A DNA stretch of 64,000 nucleotides from Halobiforma lacisalsi AJ5 (GCF_000226975.2 NZ_CP019285.1:2480001-2544000), one strand, 5' to 3'. Shown: positions 1-9,132, counted from the first letter of the stretch. Notes: generated by a model not told the origin, from the letters alone. Made by a program: numbers and translations.

Positions 1-437
1 TCGTGGAACGGAGCTGACGCGATCGTGGGAGCGGACGGGCCTGGACCCGAAGGCGGTCGTCCTCGGTCTCGAGGTCGACGACGAAGCGGTTGGGTTCCCG
101 TTGTCTCGAGCACGCGAGGCGGGGGTATCGTTTCCGAAACGGTCGGTTCGCGGGACGTCGTGGTGTTCGCGACGGATGAGAGGAGACACGCGTTCGAGAA
201 CTCGTGATACGAGTTCGACTCGGTTGACGAGGATGATGGCGACCGTGGTGAGGAGGTCCGGGCCGATTCGACCGTGCGGGACGGTGCGACGGGTGAGTCG
301 GCGGACGGCCGGCGGCTGATACGGCTGCCCGTGGGGCGACTCTTCGCGTCATCTGGCGGGACGATCACGGGCCAAAGGCGTTCTTCGATCCCTCGAAGGG
401 TAAGTCCGCGGGTGGAGAGGGCGAGAGAGAAGGCTAA
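1..437 (+). pseudogene. Decayed DUF3179-domain protein gene, cut by the window start
   Basis: The plus strand carries recognisable DUF3179 pieces in more than one frame. Around 40-140 a frame reads AVVLGLEVDDEAVGFPLSRA, then near 155-180 another frame reads DVVVFATDE. From about 175 that frame gives HAFEN, an in-frame stop, YEFDS, and then DGATGESADGRRL and RLPVGRLFA at roughly 280-345. A last shift gives WRDDHGPKAFFDPSKGK and a stop at 435-437. The order and spacing fit the family, but no single frame stays open, so the gene has at least two frameshifts and one nonsense codon. The start lies outside the window. Function of an intact copy is not known. Recognition of the family is from memory of its conserved motifs. 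Confidence 0.68.
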
Positions 438-540
438 CGCGATACCCGTGGGGTTCTCGAGCGATTCGGCGTCGATCGTTGTCGCTCTCCGGTAGCCCCG
501 TGGGTTCGGTCTGTCGGGCAAACTCTCGCTCGAGGTGGCC

Positions 541-584
541 GGAATAAATAAAAACCTAATACTGGTCCCGGAAATGGACGAGGT
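541..584 (+). promoter_or_regulatory. Probable promoter of the aldehyde ferredoxin oxidoreductase gene
   Basis: An A/T-rich block at about 543-560 (aataaataaaaaccta) lies 25-40 bases upstream of the ATG at 585 in an otherwise GC-rich sequence. This matches the position of an archaeal TATA box for a leaderless or short-leader mRNA. No Shine-Dalgarno is evident. Confidence 0.5.
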
Positions 585-2261
585 ATGCTACACGCTCGCA
601 ATCCGATGCTGACGATCGACGTCGGTGACCGGACCACGAGTGAGACGGAGATCGAATCGATCCACCGCGAGTATCTCGGCGGGCGTGGCCTCGCGACGCG
701 TCTCGCACACGAGCGGATTCCGTTCGACGTCGATCCGTTCGACCCGGCCAATCGGCTGTTTTTCACTACCGGGCCGATGCAGGCCTCTACGATGAGTTTT
801 ACCGGGCGCATGAACTGTACCGGCGTTTCACCCCTGACGGATGGGTTGCTCTCGAGCAACGCCGGCGGCTTCATGTCCCGGAACTTCACCGCGGCCGGGT
901 ACGGCGCGGTCGAAATCGCCGGCGCGAGCGACGAACTGCTGGTCATCCACGTTCGCGACGACGGCGTCACGTTCGAACCCGTCCCGGAACTCGAGGATGC
1001 GACGGTCTCCGGGACGTTGTCCTATCTCGAGGACGAACACGGCGTGACGTCGGACCAGACCGCTGTTATCGGCCCTGCCGGCGAGCGAGAGGTCCGGTTC
1101 GCGTCGATCATGACTTCCGAGGAGCGGGCGTTCGGCCGCGGTGGACTGGGCGCGGTGCTGGGGTCGAAGAACGTCAAGGCAGTCACCTTCGACGGGGACA
1201 GTGACATCGATCTCGCGGGCGAGATCTCGGCGACTCAGGGGGAGATCCATCGCGAAGCGGCGACCGACGACCACATCATGAAAGAGCAGGGAACGGTCGC
1301 GGTGATGGACCTCGCCAACGAGGTCGAGGGGCTGCCCTCCTACTACTTCTCCGAACAGCAGTTCGAAGGAGTCGAGGGGATCAACGGCGCGGCCGTTGCG
1401 GACAAGAAGTACAAGAAGGGGACCTGTTCGGCCTGTGCCTTCGCCTGTAAGCTCCCGACCAGGGACGAGGAGGCCGGCGTCGAAACCGAAGGGCCGGAGT
1501 TCGAGGTCGCGATGGCGTTCGGCTCGAACTCCGGAATCGACGACATCGTCGAGGTGATGAAGTCCAACAGGCTTTGCGACGAGTACGGGCTCGACGCCAT
1601 CTCCGCCGGAAACACGGTCGCGGCCTACCTCGCGGCCGAGGACGAGTTCGGCAATGCCGACCTGATCCACGACCTCGTCGAGAAGATCGCCTACCGGGAG
1701 GGGGTCGGCGACGACCTCGCGGAGGGTATCGACCGGGTCCACGAAGACCTGGGCGTCGACAACTGGACGGTCAAGGGAATGGACTTCGCCGCCCACGAGG
1801 GCCGGGTACTGCACGGCCAGGGCCTGTCCTACGCGGTCGCCAACCGTGGTGCCGACCACATGTATGCCACCTTCTACTCGGTCGAGTACCCGCTCGTCCC
1901 TGAAGAGGACGCCCTCGAGCCGACCGGCACCCTGGGCAAGGCCGACCGACTCGTCCAGCGGGAGAACCTGATGGCGCTGAACGACTCCGGCGTCGTCTGT
2001 AAGTTCTCCCGGGACTACATGACCCCGGAACGGTACGAGCAACTGTTCGACGCCGACTTCGAGGAGTTGCTCGCGGTCGGCGCCCGGACCGTCACGCTCG
2101 AGCGGCACTTCAACAACCAGCGCGGGTTCGACCGCGCGGACGACGACCTGCCCTACGACCTCCCGGACTTCGAAGAAGCACTCGAGGAATACTACGACGT
2201 CCGCGGCTGGGACGACGGGGTCGTACCGGAGGACGCGGTTCCTTACGCGGGCGAAGCCTGA
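585..2261 (+). CDS. Aldehyde:ferredoxin oxidoreductase (AOR) family protein
   Basis: AOR-family enzymes oxidise aldehydes (or related substrates) to acids, passing electrons to ferredoxin through a tungsten- or molybdenum-bispterin and a [4Fe-4S] cluster in the cytoplasm. The 558-residue product begins with the family's N-terminal fold (EYLGGRGLATRL, then FTTGPMQAS and FTGRMNCTGVSP, residues ~28-85). The cluster ligands are visible as C-x2-C-x3-C at about residues 280-287 (CSACAFAC) with the distant fourth Cys near residue 472 (GVVCKF). It is somewhat shorter than the ~600-residue archaeal AORs. No MoaD-like sulfur carrier or Fe-S subunit lies beside it, which differs from some AOR loci. The substrate cannot be told from sequence. 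An in-frame ATG at 606 (MLTIDVG) is the alternative start and fits the family N-terminus well. Confidence 0.92.
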   Translation: MLHARNPMLTIDVGDRTTSETEIESIHREYLGGRGLATRLAHERIPFDVDPFDPANRLFFTTGPMQASTMSFTGRMNCTGVSPLTDGLLSSNAGGFMSRNFTAAGYGAVEIAGASDELLVIHVRDDGVTFEPVPELEDATVSGTLSYLEDEHGVTSDQTAVIGPAGEREVRFASIMTSEERAFGRGGLGAVLGSKNVKAVTFDGDSDIDLAGEISATQGEIHREAATDDHIMKEQGTVAVMDLANEVEGLPSYYFSEQQFEGVEGINGAAVADKKYKKGTCSACAFACKLPTRDEEAGVETEGPEFEVAMAFGSNSGIDDIVEVMKSNRLCDEYGLDAISAGNTVAAYLAAEDEFGNADLIHDLVEKIAYREGVGDDLAEGIDRVHEDLGVDNWTVKGMDFAAHEGRVLHGQGLSYAVANRGADHMYATFYSVEYPLVPEEDALEPTGTLGKADRLVQRENLMALNDSGVVCKFSRDYMTPERYEQLFDADFEELLAVGARTVTLERHFNNQRGFDRADDDLPYDLPDFEEALEEYYDVRGWDDGVVPEDAVPYAGEA

Positions 2262-2340
2262 TCGACGGGCTGGACCCGTCGCCTCACAAGCGGCGACTCC
2301 GGTAAGGAGAACGAAGTAGCTCCGGGCGAAACGCCAGCCT

Positions 2341-3327
2341 ATGCCACGCGTTCGCGTACTGAGCACCGGCGGCACGATCGCATCGACGGGCGGGCCAGAT
2401 GGCGCGACCCCCTCCAAGGGCGGCGACGAACTCGTCGCTGCCGTCCCCGAACTCGAGGGGATCGCGACCCTCGAGACGGAGTCGGTCTGCGACGAACTCA
2501 GTTTTCACCTGTCGTTCGAGAACGTCGCGTCCCTCGCTCGCGCGGTCGAACGGGCTGTCGAGGACGGCGTCGATGGCGTCGTCGTCACCCACGGGACCGA
2601 CACGATGGAGGAGTCGGCGTACTACCTCGACCTGGCGGCCGACGCCGACCTGCCGGTCGTCTTTACCGGCGCGCAGCGGCCGGCGGACGCGGTGAGCGCC
2701 GACGGGGCCGGGAACCTCCTGCAGGCGGTCACCGTCGCCGCCGACGACCGGTTCACGGAGGGTGCCTACGTCGCCTTCGCCGACCTCGTCCACGCGGCCA
2801 GGTGGGTGACGAAAGCCCGCGCCGGACGGCCGGAGGGGTACGCCTCGCCCGCCGCTGGTCCCGTCGCGGAGGTCACGCCCGACGGCGTGGCCCTGCGGCG
2901 GGACCCACGTAGCGAGTCCGTCTCGCTCCCCGCGCTCGAGACCACGGCCCGGGTCGACCTGCTCCCCAGCGGGCTAGGCGTCGACGCGCGCCAACTCGAG
3001 CGAGCCCTCGAGGACGGCGTCGACGGCCTCGTGCTGGCGGCCAGCGGGATCGGGAACACGACGCCGGAGATCGGCGACGCGGTCGCGGACGCGGTCGATG
3101 GCGGCGTCCCGGTCGTCGTCGCGACGCGGTGTTACGACGGGGCCGTGGCCGCGCGGTACGGCGGGCCGGGAGGGAGTCGAACGCTTCGCGAGCACGGGGC
3201 GATACCGGCCGGCGACCTCCCACCCTGGAAGGCCCGGATCAAACTCGGCCTGGCGCTGTCGGCGTTCGACGACCTCGAGGCGGTCCGGGAGGCCTTCGAT
3301 CGCCAGCGTGGCGTCGCGACGGTGTAA
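2341..3327 (+). CDS. ansA: L-asparaginase, type I-like
   Basis: The enzyme hydrolyses L-asparagine to aspartate and ammonia. Both catalytic triads are clear: the N-terminal TGGTIAS (nucleophile Thr near residue 12) and HGTDTMEE at residues ~84-91, which supplies the Thr-Asp pair. The Lys usually completing the relay is likely in VTKARAG. No signal peptide is present, so it should act in the cytoplasm. The 328-residue length is normal. The gene follows the AOR gene by 79 bases on the same strand and is followed 49 bases later by a small oxidoreductase-like gene, but nothing ties their functions together. Confidence 0.93.
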   Translation: MPRVRVLSTGGTIASTGGPDGATPSKGGDELVAAVPELEGIATLETESVCDELSFHLSFENVASLARAVERAVEDGVDGVVVTHGTDTMEESAYYLDLAADADLPVVFTGAQRPADAVSADGAGNLLQAVTVAADDRFTEGAYVAFADLVHAARWVTKARAGRPEGYASPAAGPVAEVTPDGVALRRDPRSESVSLPALETTARVDLLPSGLGVDARQLERALEDGVDGLVLAASGIGNTTPEIGDAVADAVDGGVPVVVATRCYDGAVAARYGGPGGSRTLREHGAIPAGDLPPWKARIKLGLALSAFDDLEAVREAFDRQRGVATV

Positions 3328-3376
3328 CGACGAGGGAAGGGCGCGAGATTTAGTACTGGGGCGACGAACGGCCGCC

Positions 3377-3778
3377 ATGGCATCGATCCCGGAGGACTTC
3401 CACGACCTGTTCGAAAAGAAGACGTTCGCGCACATCTCGACGTTGTTACCCGACGGTTCGCCCCACGTGACGCCGGTGTGGATCGACTACGACGCCGACG
3501 CCGGTCGGCTGCTGGTCAACACCGAGCGTGACCGCCGCAAGGAGAAAAACGTCCGGAACGACCCGCGGGTCGCCGTCAGCATGACCGATCCGGACGACCC
3601 CTACCGGATGCTGTCCGTGACGGGCGAGGCGGCCGAACTCACGACCGACGGCGCACGCGAACACATCGACGAACTCGCCCACCGCTATATGGGTGAGGAG
3701 TACCCGAACCCGATCGAAACGGAGCGAGTCATCATCTCGATCGAACCCGAACACGTCAGCGCGTTCGGCCCCGAGTGA
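3377..3778 (+). CDS. Pyridoxamine 5'-phosphate oxidase-like (PNPOx/F420-type) split-barrel protein
   Basis: The 133-residue product is a small flavin- or F420-binding split-barrel protein. It shows the usual order: AHISTLLPDGSPHVTPVWIDYD, then LLVNTERDRRKEKNVRNDP, then VSMTDPDDPYRMLSVTG. The Arg/Lys-rich 'RKEKNVRNDP' segment normally contacts the cofactor phosphate. Homologues are annotated 'PPOX class F420-dependent oxidoreductase'; haloarchaea make F420, so this is plausible, but the cofactor and substrate cannot be assigned. The ATG at 3377 was chosen because the domain begins immediately after it. The next gene's possible GTG start overlaps its stop codon, hinting at co-transcription. Confidence 0.85.
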   Translation: MASIPEDFHDLFEKKTFAHISTLLPDGSPHVTPVWIDYDADAGRLLVNTERDRRKEKNVRNDPRVAVSMTDPDDPYRMLSVTGEAAELTTDGAREHIDELAHRYMGEEYPNPIETERVIISIEPEHVSAFGPE

Positions 3779-3858
3779 ACCGCCGCGCTTCGGGTCGGCC
3801 GACCTTGCGCGTGCCCGCCGGGAGTACTTCCGGGGTGGATCGGTACAGGCACCATCGA

Positions 3859-4236
3859 ATGGGAGAGTGGTCCCGCGACGCTACCGAACTCGAGGGGATA
3901 GAGGAGACCGATCTCTCGACGGACGACCTCTTCCGGCTCCTCGCGGATCGACGGGTCCGAACCGCGCTGCTGTTCCTGCGGGACCGGCCGGACACGACCC
4001 TCGAGCAACTCGCGTCGATCATCGCCGCTGCGGAGGCGGACGAAGGCGAGACGAACGAGACGGGAGACAGCTACGACCGCATCCGACACGAGCTCTACCA
4101 CTCGACGCTGCCTGCGCTGGACGAGGCCGGCCTGATCGCGTTCGATCCCCAGAGCAAGCGGATCAGGGTGGTCGACGTCCCCAGCACGATCTACTCGCTT
4201 TTCGACGGCGAAGCCGGTGACGGCTCGTCCTCGTAG
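3859..4236 (+). CDS. Haloarchaeal winged-helix (DUF7344-like) putative regulator
   Basis: The 125-residue protein has the layout of the small haloarchaeal winged-helix regulators: LSTDDLFRLLADRRVRTALLFLRD (first helices), TTLEQLASIIAAA (second), then a short acidic loop and RIRHELYHSTLPALDEAGLIAFDPQSKRIRV, which reads as recognition helix plus beta wing. DNA binding is inferred from that pattern. An upstream in-frame GTG at 3775 would add 28 basic, low-complexity residues and overlap the previous stop; the ATG at 3859 is preferred because acidic, domain-like sequence begins there. The target is unknown. Confidence 0.72.
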   Translation: MGEWSRDATELEGIEETDLSTDDLFRLLADRRVRTALLFLRDRPDTTLEQLASIIAAAEADEGETNETGDSYDRIRHELYHSTLPALDEAGLIAFDPQSKRIRVVDVPSTIYSLFDGEAGDGSSS

Positions 4237-4353
4237 CACATCGTTCTGGCGGCCGAGAACCGACTCGAGGGGAAGAGAGAAGGCGAAGGCCGAGGACGAG
4301 AGTCAGTCCCGTCGCTGCAAGCGAAGAAAAGAACGACGTCGAGAATCGGGCGT

Positions 4354-4608
4354 TTACGACTCGAGATCCGTCTCGGCGTCCGTGCCGGCACCAGCACTAC
4401 CTGCACCGCTGGCGTCCGGTTTGATCTCCTCGAGTTCCTGCTCGACTTGCGCCTGGCCTTTCTTGAACTGACCGGCGGATTCGCCGATCGAGCGCGCGAG
4501 CGCGGGGATCTTCTGTGCGCCGAACAGCAGGACGGCGATCCCGACGATGAGCAGCAGTTCCGGTCCGCCGGGGGCCATCGGAATGAACAGCGGTGCGATC
4601 GATGTCAC
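4354..4608 (-). CDS. tatA: Twin-arginine translocase subunit TatA/TatE
   Basis: TatA forms the protein-conducting part of the Tat pathway, which exports folded proteins; haloarchaea send most of their secretome this way. The protein has the family signature: one transmembrane helix (ELLLIVGIAVLLFGAQKIP), the hinge Phe-Gly, then an amphipathic helix (LARSIGESAGQFKKG) and a short acidic tail rich in Glu, Ala and Gly. The start is uncertain. A GTG at 4608 gives an N-terminus like haloarchaeal TatA (TSIAPLFIPMAPGGPELL) and has an A/T-rich block at 4631-4643, 23-35 bases upstream. An ATG at 4650 would add 14 residues and one at 4578 would shorten it. No tatC is visible in the window. Confidence 0.9.
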   Translation of the reverse strand: MTSIAPLFIPMAPGGPELLLIVGIAVLLFGAQKIPALARSIGESAGQFKKGQAQVEQELEEIKPDASGAGSAGAGTDAETDLES

Positions 4609-4931
4609 GTCCACACACCTGCCGAGAACACTTGTAGTCTTTTCCATCACGGGGTCCCGAATCGAGTCGATTCTTGACTCGTCAGCGGTTTCTACGGGCC
4701 CAGATCGTTCGAAAAGGTATTTTCGAGGTCTGCGACGGATCGGGAGCGGGAGCGTAGCGTCGATTGCGGGAGGCTGGCAGCGATCGGTGCCGGTGGGTGC
4801 CGATTGCGGACCGATGCCGCGACCTGCCGTGGGGATGGCAGGCCATCCGAGTGTGACGCTGTGACACTGGTAAGTCCTCTCCCACTATTATTGGGTATCG
4901 TTCCGATGCTGAGCCAACCCCTACCGGGCGA

Positions 4932-6188
4932 TCAGATGACGTCCGCGTCTTTCAGTTTCTCTATCTCTCGGTCCGAGTAGCCGAGTTCGGCGAGAACGTC
5001 CGCCGAGTGTTCGCCGAGGGTCGGCGGATGGCGGCGGATCGTCGTCGGCGTTTGCGAGAGATGCATCGGGCTCCCCGGGACGTCGATCGTCCCGGCGGTC
5101 GGATGGTCGATCCGGCTGTGCATCCCCCGGGCCTCCACCTGAGGATGCTCGAACACGTCCTCCATGTCGTGGACCTTCCGGGCGGGAACGTCGTACTCCT
5201 CGAGGCGGTCGAGGAGGTCGTCGATCTGATACTCGACGAGTTCGCTCCGGAGTTCGGCCTCGAGGTCGCTCCGGTGTTCGACGCGGTCGGCGTTGGTCCG
5301 GAACCGGTCGTCCTCGAGGAGGTCCTCGCGCTCGAGCGCACGACAGAAGTTCTCCCAGAGTTTCTCGGAGGCCGCGGCGACGACGACGTAGCTGTTCTGT
5401 GTAGGGAACGCCTGGTAGGGGGCGATCGTCGGGTGTTTGCTCCCCATTCGTTCGGGAGGCTCCCCCGAGGCGAAGTAGTTCGTCGCCATGTATGACATCC
5501 AGGCGACCTGGCCGTCGAAGAGGCTGACGTCGATCTTCTGGCCGCCGGCGTCCTGCAGTTCCCGGTGGAACAGCGCGGCGAGGATGGCCTGCGTGGCGTA
5601 CATCCCGGCCCCGATGTCGGCGATGGCGACGCCGACGCGGACCGGTTCGCGGCCCTCCTCGCCGGTGATGCTCATCAGTCCGCCCTCCGCCTGCATGATG
5701 AGGTCGTAGGCCGGCTTCTCGGCGTACGGTCCCCACTCGCCGTAGCCCGACAGCGAGCAGTAGATCAAGTCGTCGTTCTCCTCGCGGAGGTCCTCGTACC
5801 CGAGGCCCCACTCCTCGAGCGTGCCGACGCGGAAGTTCTCGACGAAGACGTCGGCGTCGCGGACGAGTTCCCGAAGGAGGTCACGGCCCTCGTCGGTTTT
5901 GAGGTTCAGCGTGATCGACCGCTTGTTGCGGTTGACGCTGGCGTAATAGGCGCTGACTGCGTCGCCATCTCCGTCCATCTCGCCCTCGAACTGCGGCGGA
6001 TACCAGCCGCGGGTCTGGTCTCCCGTCCCGGGGCGTTCGATCTTGATCACGTCCGCGCCGAGGTCGCCCAGTTGCATCGTACAGAACGGACCGACGAGCA
6101 CCTGCGAGGCGTCGACGACGGTCACTCCGTCCAGCGGGCCGGCCGAGTCGTCCGGGTCGCGTGCTTCGCCAACCATCGGTACGAGCAT
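4932..6188 (-). CDS. CaiB/BaiF family (type III) CoA transferase
   Basis: Type III CoA transferases move CoA between carboxylic acids through an aspartyl-CoA thioester. The 418-residue length is typical. The N-terminal CoA-binding section (GVTVVDASQVLVGPFCTMQLGDLGADVIKIERP), the repeated 'NRNKRSITLNLK' and 'DVFVENF' motifs, and the catalytic Asp at about residue 162 in PAYDLIMQAEGG are all present. 'GEEGREPVRVGVAIADIGAGM' follows as in formyl-CoA and succinyl-CoA transferases. The donor and acceptor acids cannot be predicted. The gene stands alone on the minus strand without a visible beta-oxidation or carnitine partner. A Met at residue 5 is an alternative start. Confidence 0.92.
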   Translation of the reverse strand: MLVPMVGEARDPDDSAGPLDGVTVVDASQVLVGPFCTMQLGDLGADVIKIERPGTGDQTRGWYPPQFEGEMDGDGDAVSAYYASVNRNKRSITLNLKTDEGRDLLRELVRDADVFVENFRVGTLEEWGLGYEDLREENDDLIYCSLSGYGEWGPYAEKPAYDLIMQAEGGLMSITGEEGREPVRVGVAIADIGAGMYATQAILAALFHRELQDAGGQKIDVSLFDGQVAWMSYMATNYFASGEPPERMGSKHPTIAPYQAFPTQNSYVVVAAASEKLWENFCRALEREDLLEDDRFRTNADRVEHRSDLEAELRSELVEYQIDDLLDRLEEYDVPARKVHDMEDVFEHPQVEARGMHSRIDHPTAGTIDVPGSPMHLSQTPTTIRRHPPTLGEHSADVLAELGYSDREIEKLKDADVI

Positions 6189-6277
6189 CTGTCGGGCGAA
6201 GCGGGTTAGGTGTTTAGTTTACGTCGCCGTCTCCGGGATAGCATCGACACAGGAAGTCCCCTCGAGTCGGCCGATCC

Positions 6278-7021
6278 TCACTCACCCCAGTCCCGCGACA
6301 CCGGCGTCTCGCTCGCGTCGATCGCCTCGAGCAGCCAGTCCGCGGCCGCCTCGACGTCGTCGTCCGTGCCGGTGACTTTCAGCCGGTTGTGCCCCGCCTC
6401 GCGGTCGGGGTAGCAGCCGACCGTCACGGCGAAGCGGTCCATCGCCCCCTCGAGCGCGTGGACGATGTTCGCCTCGGGTTCGACGGTGTAGAGGAACTGC
6501 GAGCGGCGATCCCCGGCGAACTCCTCGGCCACCGACGCGAACATGGCCTGCAGTTCGTCGGGGATCCCCGGGAAGACGTAGACGTTCTCGAGGACACAGC
6601 CGGGCGCGAGCCCCTCGTCGTTCAGCAGCGGTCGACTCCCCTCGGGCAGCGCGGCTTCGGCGTCGACGTCGACCGCGAGGTCGTGTTCCGGGAGCCGGTC
6701 CTCGATTTCGGCCAGGCGGCGCTCGACGTCGGACCTGGCGAGTTCGGTGACGGTCAGCTCGCGGTCGAAGGCGTCCGCGACGGCTTCCACTGTCACGTCG
6801 TCGGGCGTACCGCCGATCCCACCGGTTACGATGACGGCGTCGAACGCCTCGCCGTAGGCGGCGACGCGGTCGGCGATGCTCTCGCGGTCGTCGGGAACGG
6901 AAAGGATTCGCTCGACGGCGACGCCGCGCTCGGCGAGTTGGGTCGCCAGCCAGTTCGCGTTCGTGTTCACCGTGTCGCCCGAGAGCAGTTCGTCGCCGAC
7001 CGTGATGATCGCTACGTCCAT
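6278..7021 (-). CDS. CinA-like molybdopterin-binding domain protein
   Basis: The 247-residue protein starts MDVAIITVGDELLSGDTVNTNA, the hallmark of the MoCF/CinA N-terminal domain, and continues with SVPDDRESIADRV and AVIVTGGIGGTPDDVT, the phosphate-binding loop of the MogA fold. It lacks the C-terminal nicotinamide-nucleotide amidase domain of bacterial CinA. Known CinA relatives hydrolyse ADP-ribose or deamidate NMN, but which activity, if any, this short archaeal form has is unknown. The ATG at 7021 is chosen because the domain begins there; an upstream Met would add 22 unrelated residues. Confidence 0.85.
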   Translation of the reverse strand: MDVAIITVGDELLSGDTVNTNANWLATQLAERGVAVERILSVPDDRESIADRVAAYGEAFDAVIVTGGIGGTPDDVTVEAVADAFDRELTVTELARSDVERRLAEIEDRLPEHDLAVDVDAEAALPEGSRPLLNDEGLAPGCVLENVYVFPGIPDELQAMFASVAEEFAGDRRSQFLYTVEPEANIVHALEGAMDRFAVTVGCYPDREAGHNRLKVTGTDDDVEAAADWLLEAIDASETPVSRDWGE

Positions 7022-7102
7022 GCGGTGTCTACCGATCGATGGCGCTTCGGACGCAAAAACCCGACCGTTGAGGTCTCCGGCGGCCACCCGATGGTCCCGT
7101 CG

Positions 7103-8140
7103 TCACGTACCGTCGCCGTCGGACTCGAGCCCCGTCTCCGGGAGTCGCCCCGTCAGGGCTTCGCTCGCCGGGGCCAGCGAAATCGGCGAGCCGAGCCCAC
7201 GGTCCGCGGCCCGTTCGTACAGCATGTGGGCCGCGGCGACCGTCTCGATCCCCGTCCCGCCGCTGTCGAACACCGTGATCTCGTCGTCGCTCGTCCGCCC
7301 GGGCGCGTTCCCGGCGACGACCTCGCCCAGTTCCGCGTGGACGTGGTCCTCCGTCACCGCCCCGTCCTCGAGCGCGGCCAGGAACGCGCCGGCGTCGTAC
7401 GTAGCCCGCTCGCGCAGGTCCGGCACGTAGGTGGCCCGCTCGATCGTTCGGACGTCGAGTTCGCGGCTCCCCTCGGCGTACTGGCCCATCGCCGTCACGT
7501 GCGTGCCGGGCTCGAGGTCGTCGCCGTCGAAGACCGGCTCGCTCGACTTCGTCGCCGTGATGACGACGTCAGCGCCCGACACCGCGTCCGCACTCGAGTC
7601 GACGGCCGAGACGGCCGCCTCGAGGTGGGAATCGAACTCCTCGGCGAACGCCTCGCGGTTCTCGCGGGTGGGGGAATAGACGCGAACCTCCTCGAACTCG
7701 CGGACGGTCGCGGTGGTGTGCAACTGGCCCCGTGCCTGGGAGCCGCTGCCGATGACCGCGAGCGTCGTCGCGTCCGCTCGAGCGAGTTCGTCGACGGCGA
7801 CGGCGCCGGCGGCACCGGTCTTGAACGGGTTCATGCTCGCGCCGTCGAGCAAGGCCAGCGGCTCGCCGCTCTCGGCGTCGAACAGCGGCGTCACGAACCA
7901 GGCGTCGCCCGCGCCGAACCCGGCACCGTACATGTAGCCGCCCATCGCGCCCGTCTCCGGGAGCAGAGCGGCGTAGCTGGTGAACATCCCCTCGGGGTCG
8001 GCCCGGCGGAACTTCTGGCGAGGGTGTGCCGGTGCGCCCTCGCCGACCTGGCGATAGCCGTCCCTGACTGCCTCGACGTACTCCGCGGGCGTCGCGAGTC
8101 CGTCGATCTCCTCGCTCGTGAGAAAGAGCGCGTCGGTCAT
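7103..8140 (-). CDS. Ornithine cyclodeaminase / mu-crystallin family protein
   Basis: Members bind NAD(P)H and act on ornithine, alanine or other amino acids and imines. The protein (345 residues) has the N-terminal substrate region with PAHPRQKFRR, then MGGYMYGAGF and GEPLALLDGASMNPFKTGAAGAVA. The Rossmann dinucleotide loop is clear at VIGSGSQARGQL, followed by VYSPTRENREAFAEEF and DVVITATKSSEPVF. Whether it is an ornithine cyclodeaminase, an archaeal alanine dehydrogenase or an imine reductase cannot be decided here. It ends 81 bases upstream of the CinA-like gene on the same strand. Confidence 0.9.
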   Translation of the reverse strand: MTDALFLTSEEIDGLATPAEYVEAVRDGYRQVGEGAPAHPRQKFRRADPEGMFTSYAALLPETGAMGGYMYGAGFGAGDAWFVTPLFDAESGEPLALLDGASMNPFKTGAAGAVAVDELARADATTLAVIGSGSQARGQLHTTATVREFEEVRVYSPTRENREAFAEEFDSHLEAAVSAVDSSADAVSGADVVITATKSSEPVFDGDDLEPGTHVTAMGQYAEGSRELDVRTIERATYVPDLRERATYDAGAFLAALEDGAVTEDHVHAELGEVVAGNAPGRTSDDEITVFDSGGTGIETVAAAHMLYERAADRGLGSPISLAPASEALTGRLPETGLESDGDGT

Positions 8141-8493
8141 ACCGACTTCTTCTGCAGCGAGCAGGAAAAAGCCGAGCGAAGCGGTAGGTCGTGTTTGACA
8201 GCAGACGGTATACTGATCCTCAGTGGCACACTCCGGACGCAGCTATTTCTCCGTCTCGGAAAGCCGGAATCTACTGTCGACCAGACGATCGTTCCTGGGT
8301 TCGGGCGTACCCCCACGTGATGGAAGGCCGCCCTGTTGAGGGGTGGTATTCCTGGGATCTTGTTGTTTGTCTCCTATCCCGTCAGGGGACAGTATTTGAT
8401 TCCATACACAGCGCGTGCGGTACGGTGATATGGGGAGACCTGGTAAGATCGGATTGGTCATCGGAGGGGAGATTCCAACCGCTAACCCCGCTG
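8141..8493. other. Intergenic stretch without a convincing gene
   Basis: This 353-base gap separates two minus-strand genes. Short open frames exist on both strands, and one plus-strand run around 8346-8400 is hydrophobic, but none shows a recognisable domain, start signal or sustained codon bias. It may hold gene debris. Confidence 0.4.
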
Positions 8494-8988
8494 TCACTCG
8501 GAGATATCGTTTCCGTCTCGGATGTGTCCTGACGTGGAGCGGTTCTGGCGGTGGTCGTAGTACTCGACCACCGTTCGCAGTACCACCGCACCGAATGCGA
8601 GCAGGCCGAAGCCAACCCCGTATAACAGTAACCCGATCGCGCCCGGGCCGGCGACCTCGCTACCGACCTCGACGATGAGGAGGTAGAACGCACCGGGCGC
8701 ACCGATAGTGGCGACGACCTCGAGAACCCGGATTGCCGTGTAGAAGGGCCGGCTTCGTAATCGGCTCCCCGGATCGTCGGCGCGGGCGAGACGGGAGCCC
8801 GCGAGAAGCGCCTCGGCACCGATCACAAGGGCGAGAACCATCGGAAAGAAGGCGAGAATAAGGAGGCTGTCGAGTCCCCCGTCAGGGAACAAACCAGCGA
8901 CTCCGGCGATTCCGAACCCGAGGACTCCGAGGATAGCTCCGAGTTTGAGAGCTTGGAGAGGCTTGGTGCGAACGAACGGTTGGACCAT
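8494..8988 (-). CDS. Small integral membrane protein of unknown function
   Basis: The 164-residue protein has four likely membrane segments: LKLGAILGVLGFGIAGVAGL, SLLILAFFPMVLALVIGAEA, VLEVVATIGAPGAFYLLIVE and IGLLLYGVGFGLLAFGAVVL. They are joined by a charged central loop (SRLARADDPGSRLRSRPFY) and end in a hydrophilic tail (DHRQNRSTSGH). I do not recognise the family. It is flanked upstream, on the opposite strand, by a second tiny membrane protein gene, with a 144-base AT-rich divergent promoter region between them. Confidence 0.65.
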   Translation of the reverse strand: MVQPFVRTKPLQALKLGAILGVLGFGIAGVAGLFPDGGLDSLLILAFFPMVLALVIGAEALLAGSRLARADDPGSRLRSRPFYTAIRVLEVVATIGAPGAFYLLIVEVGSEVAGPGAIGLLLYGVGFGLLAFGAVVLRTVVEYYDHRQNRSTSGHIRDGNDISE

Positions 8989-9132
8989 AAGGGCGGATTA
9001 CGTTTCTAGAGGATCCTCAATAAGTCTTCGTGGTTTCTTGATAAGTAACATCTCATATAAAAACTCCCTCTCACATAAGCCAACGTCGCTCATGCCAAAA
9101 AGATACAATATTGGAACGATGACTAACAAACG

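Noticed and set aside
828-2417. 529-codon open frame antisense to the AOR gene
   Set aside because: It mirrors a well-supported gene; the long open antisense frame is an effect of GC-rich codons, and its translation shows no domain.
6389-8320. 643-codon plus-strand frame across the CinA-like and cyclodeaminase genes
   Set aside because: It is antisense to two recognised genes, Arg/Val-rich and without motifs.
8191-8532. 113-codon plus-strand frame after the cyclodeaminase gene
   Set aside because: It overlaps the start-to-end of a better minus-strand gene at its right, has no domain and irregular codon use.
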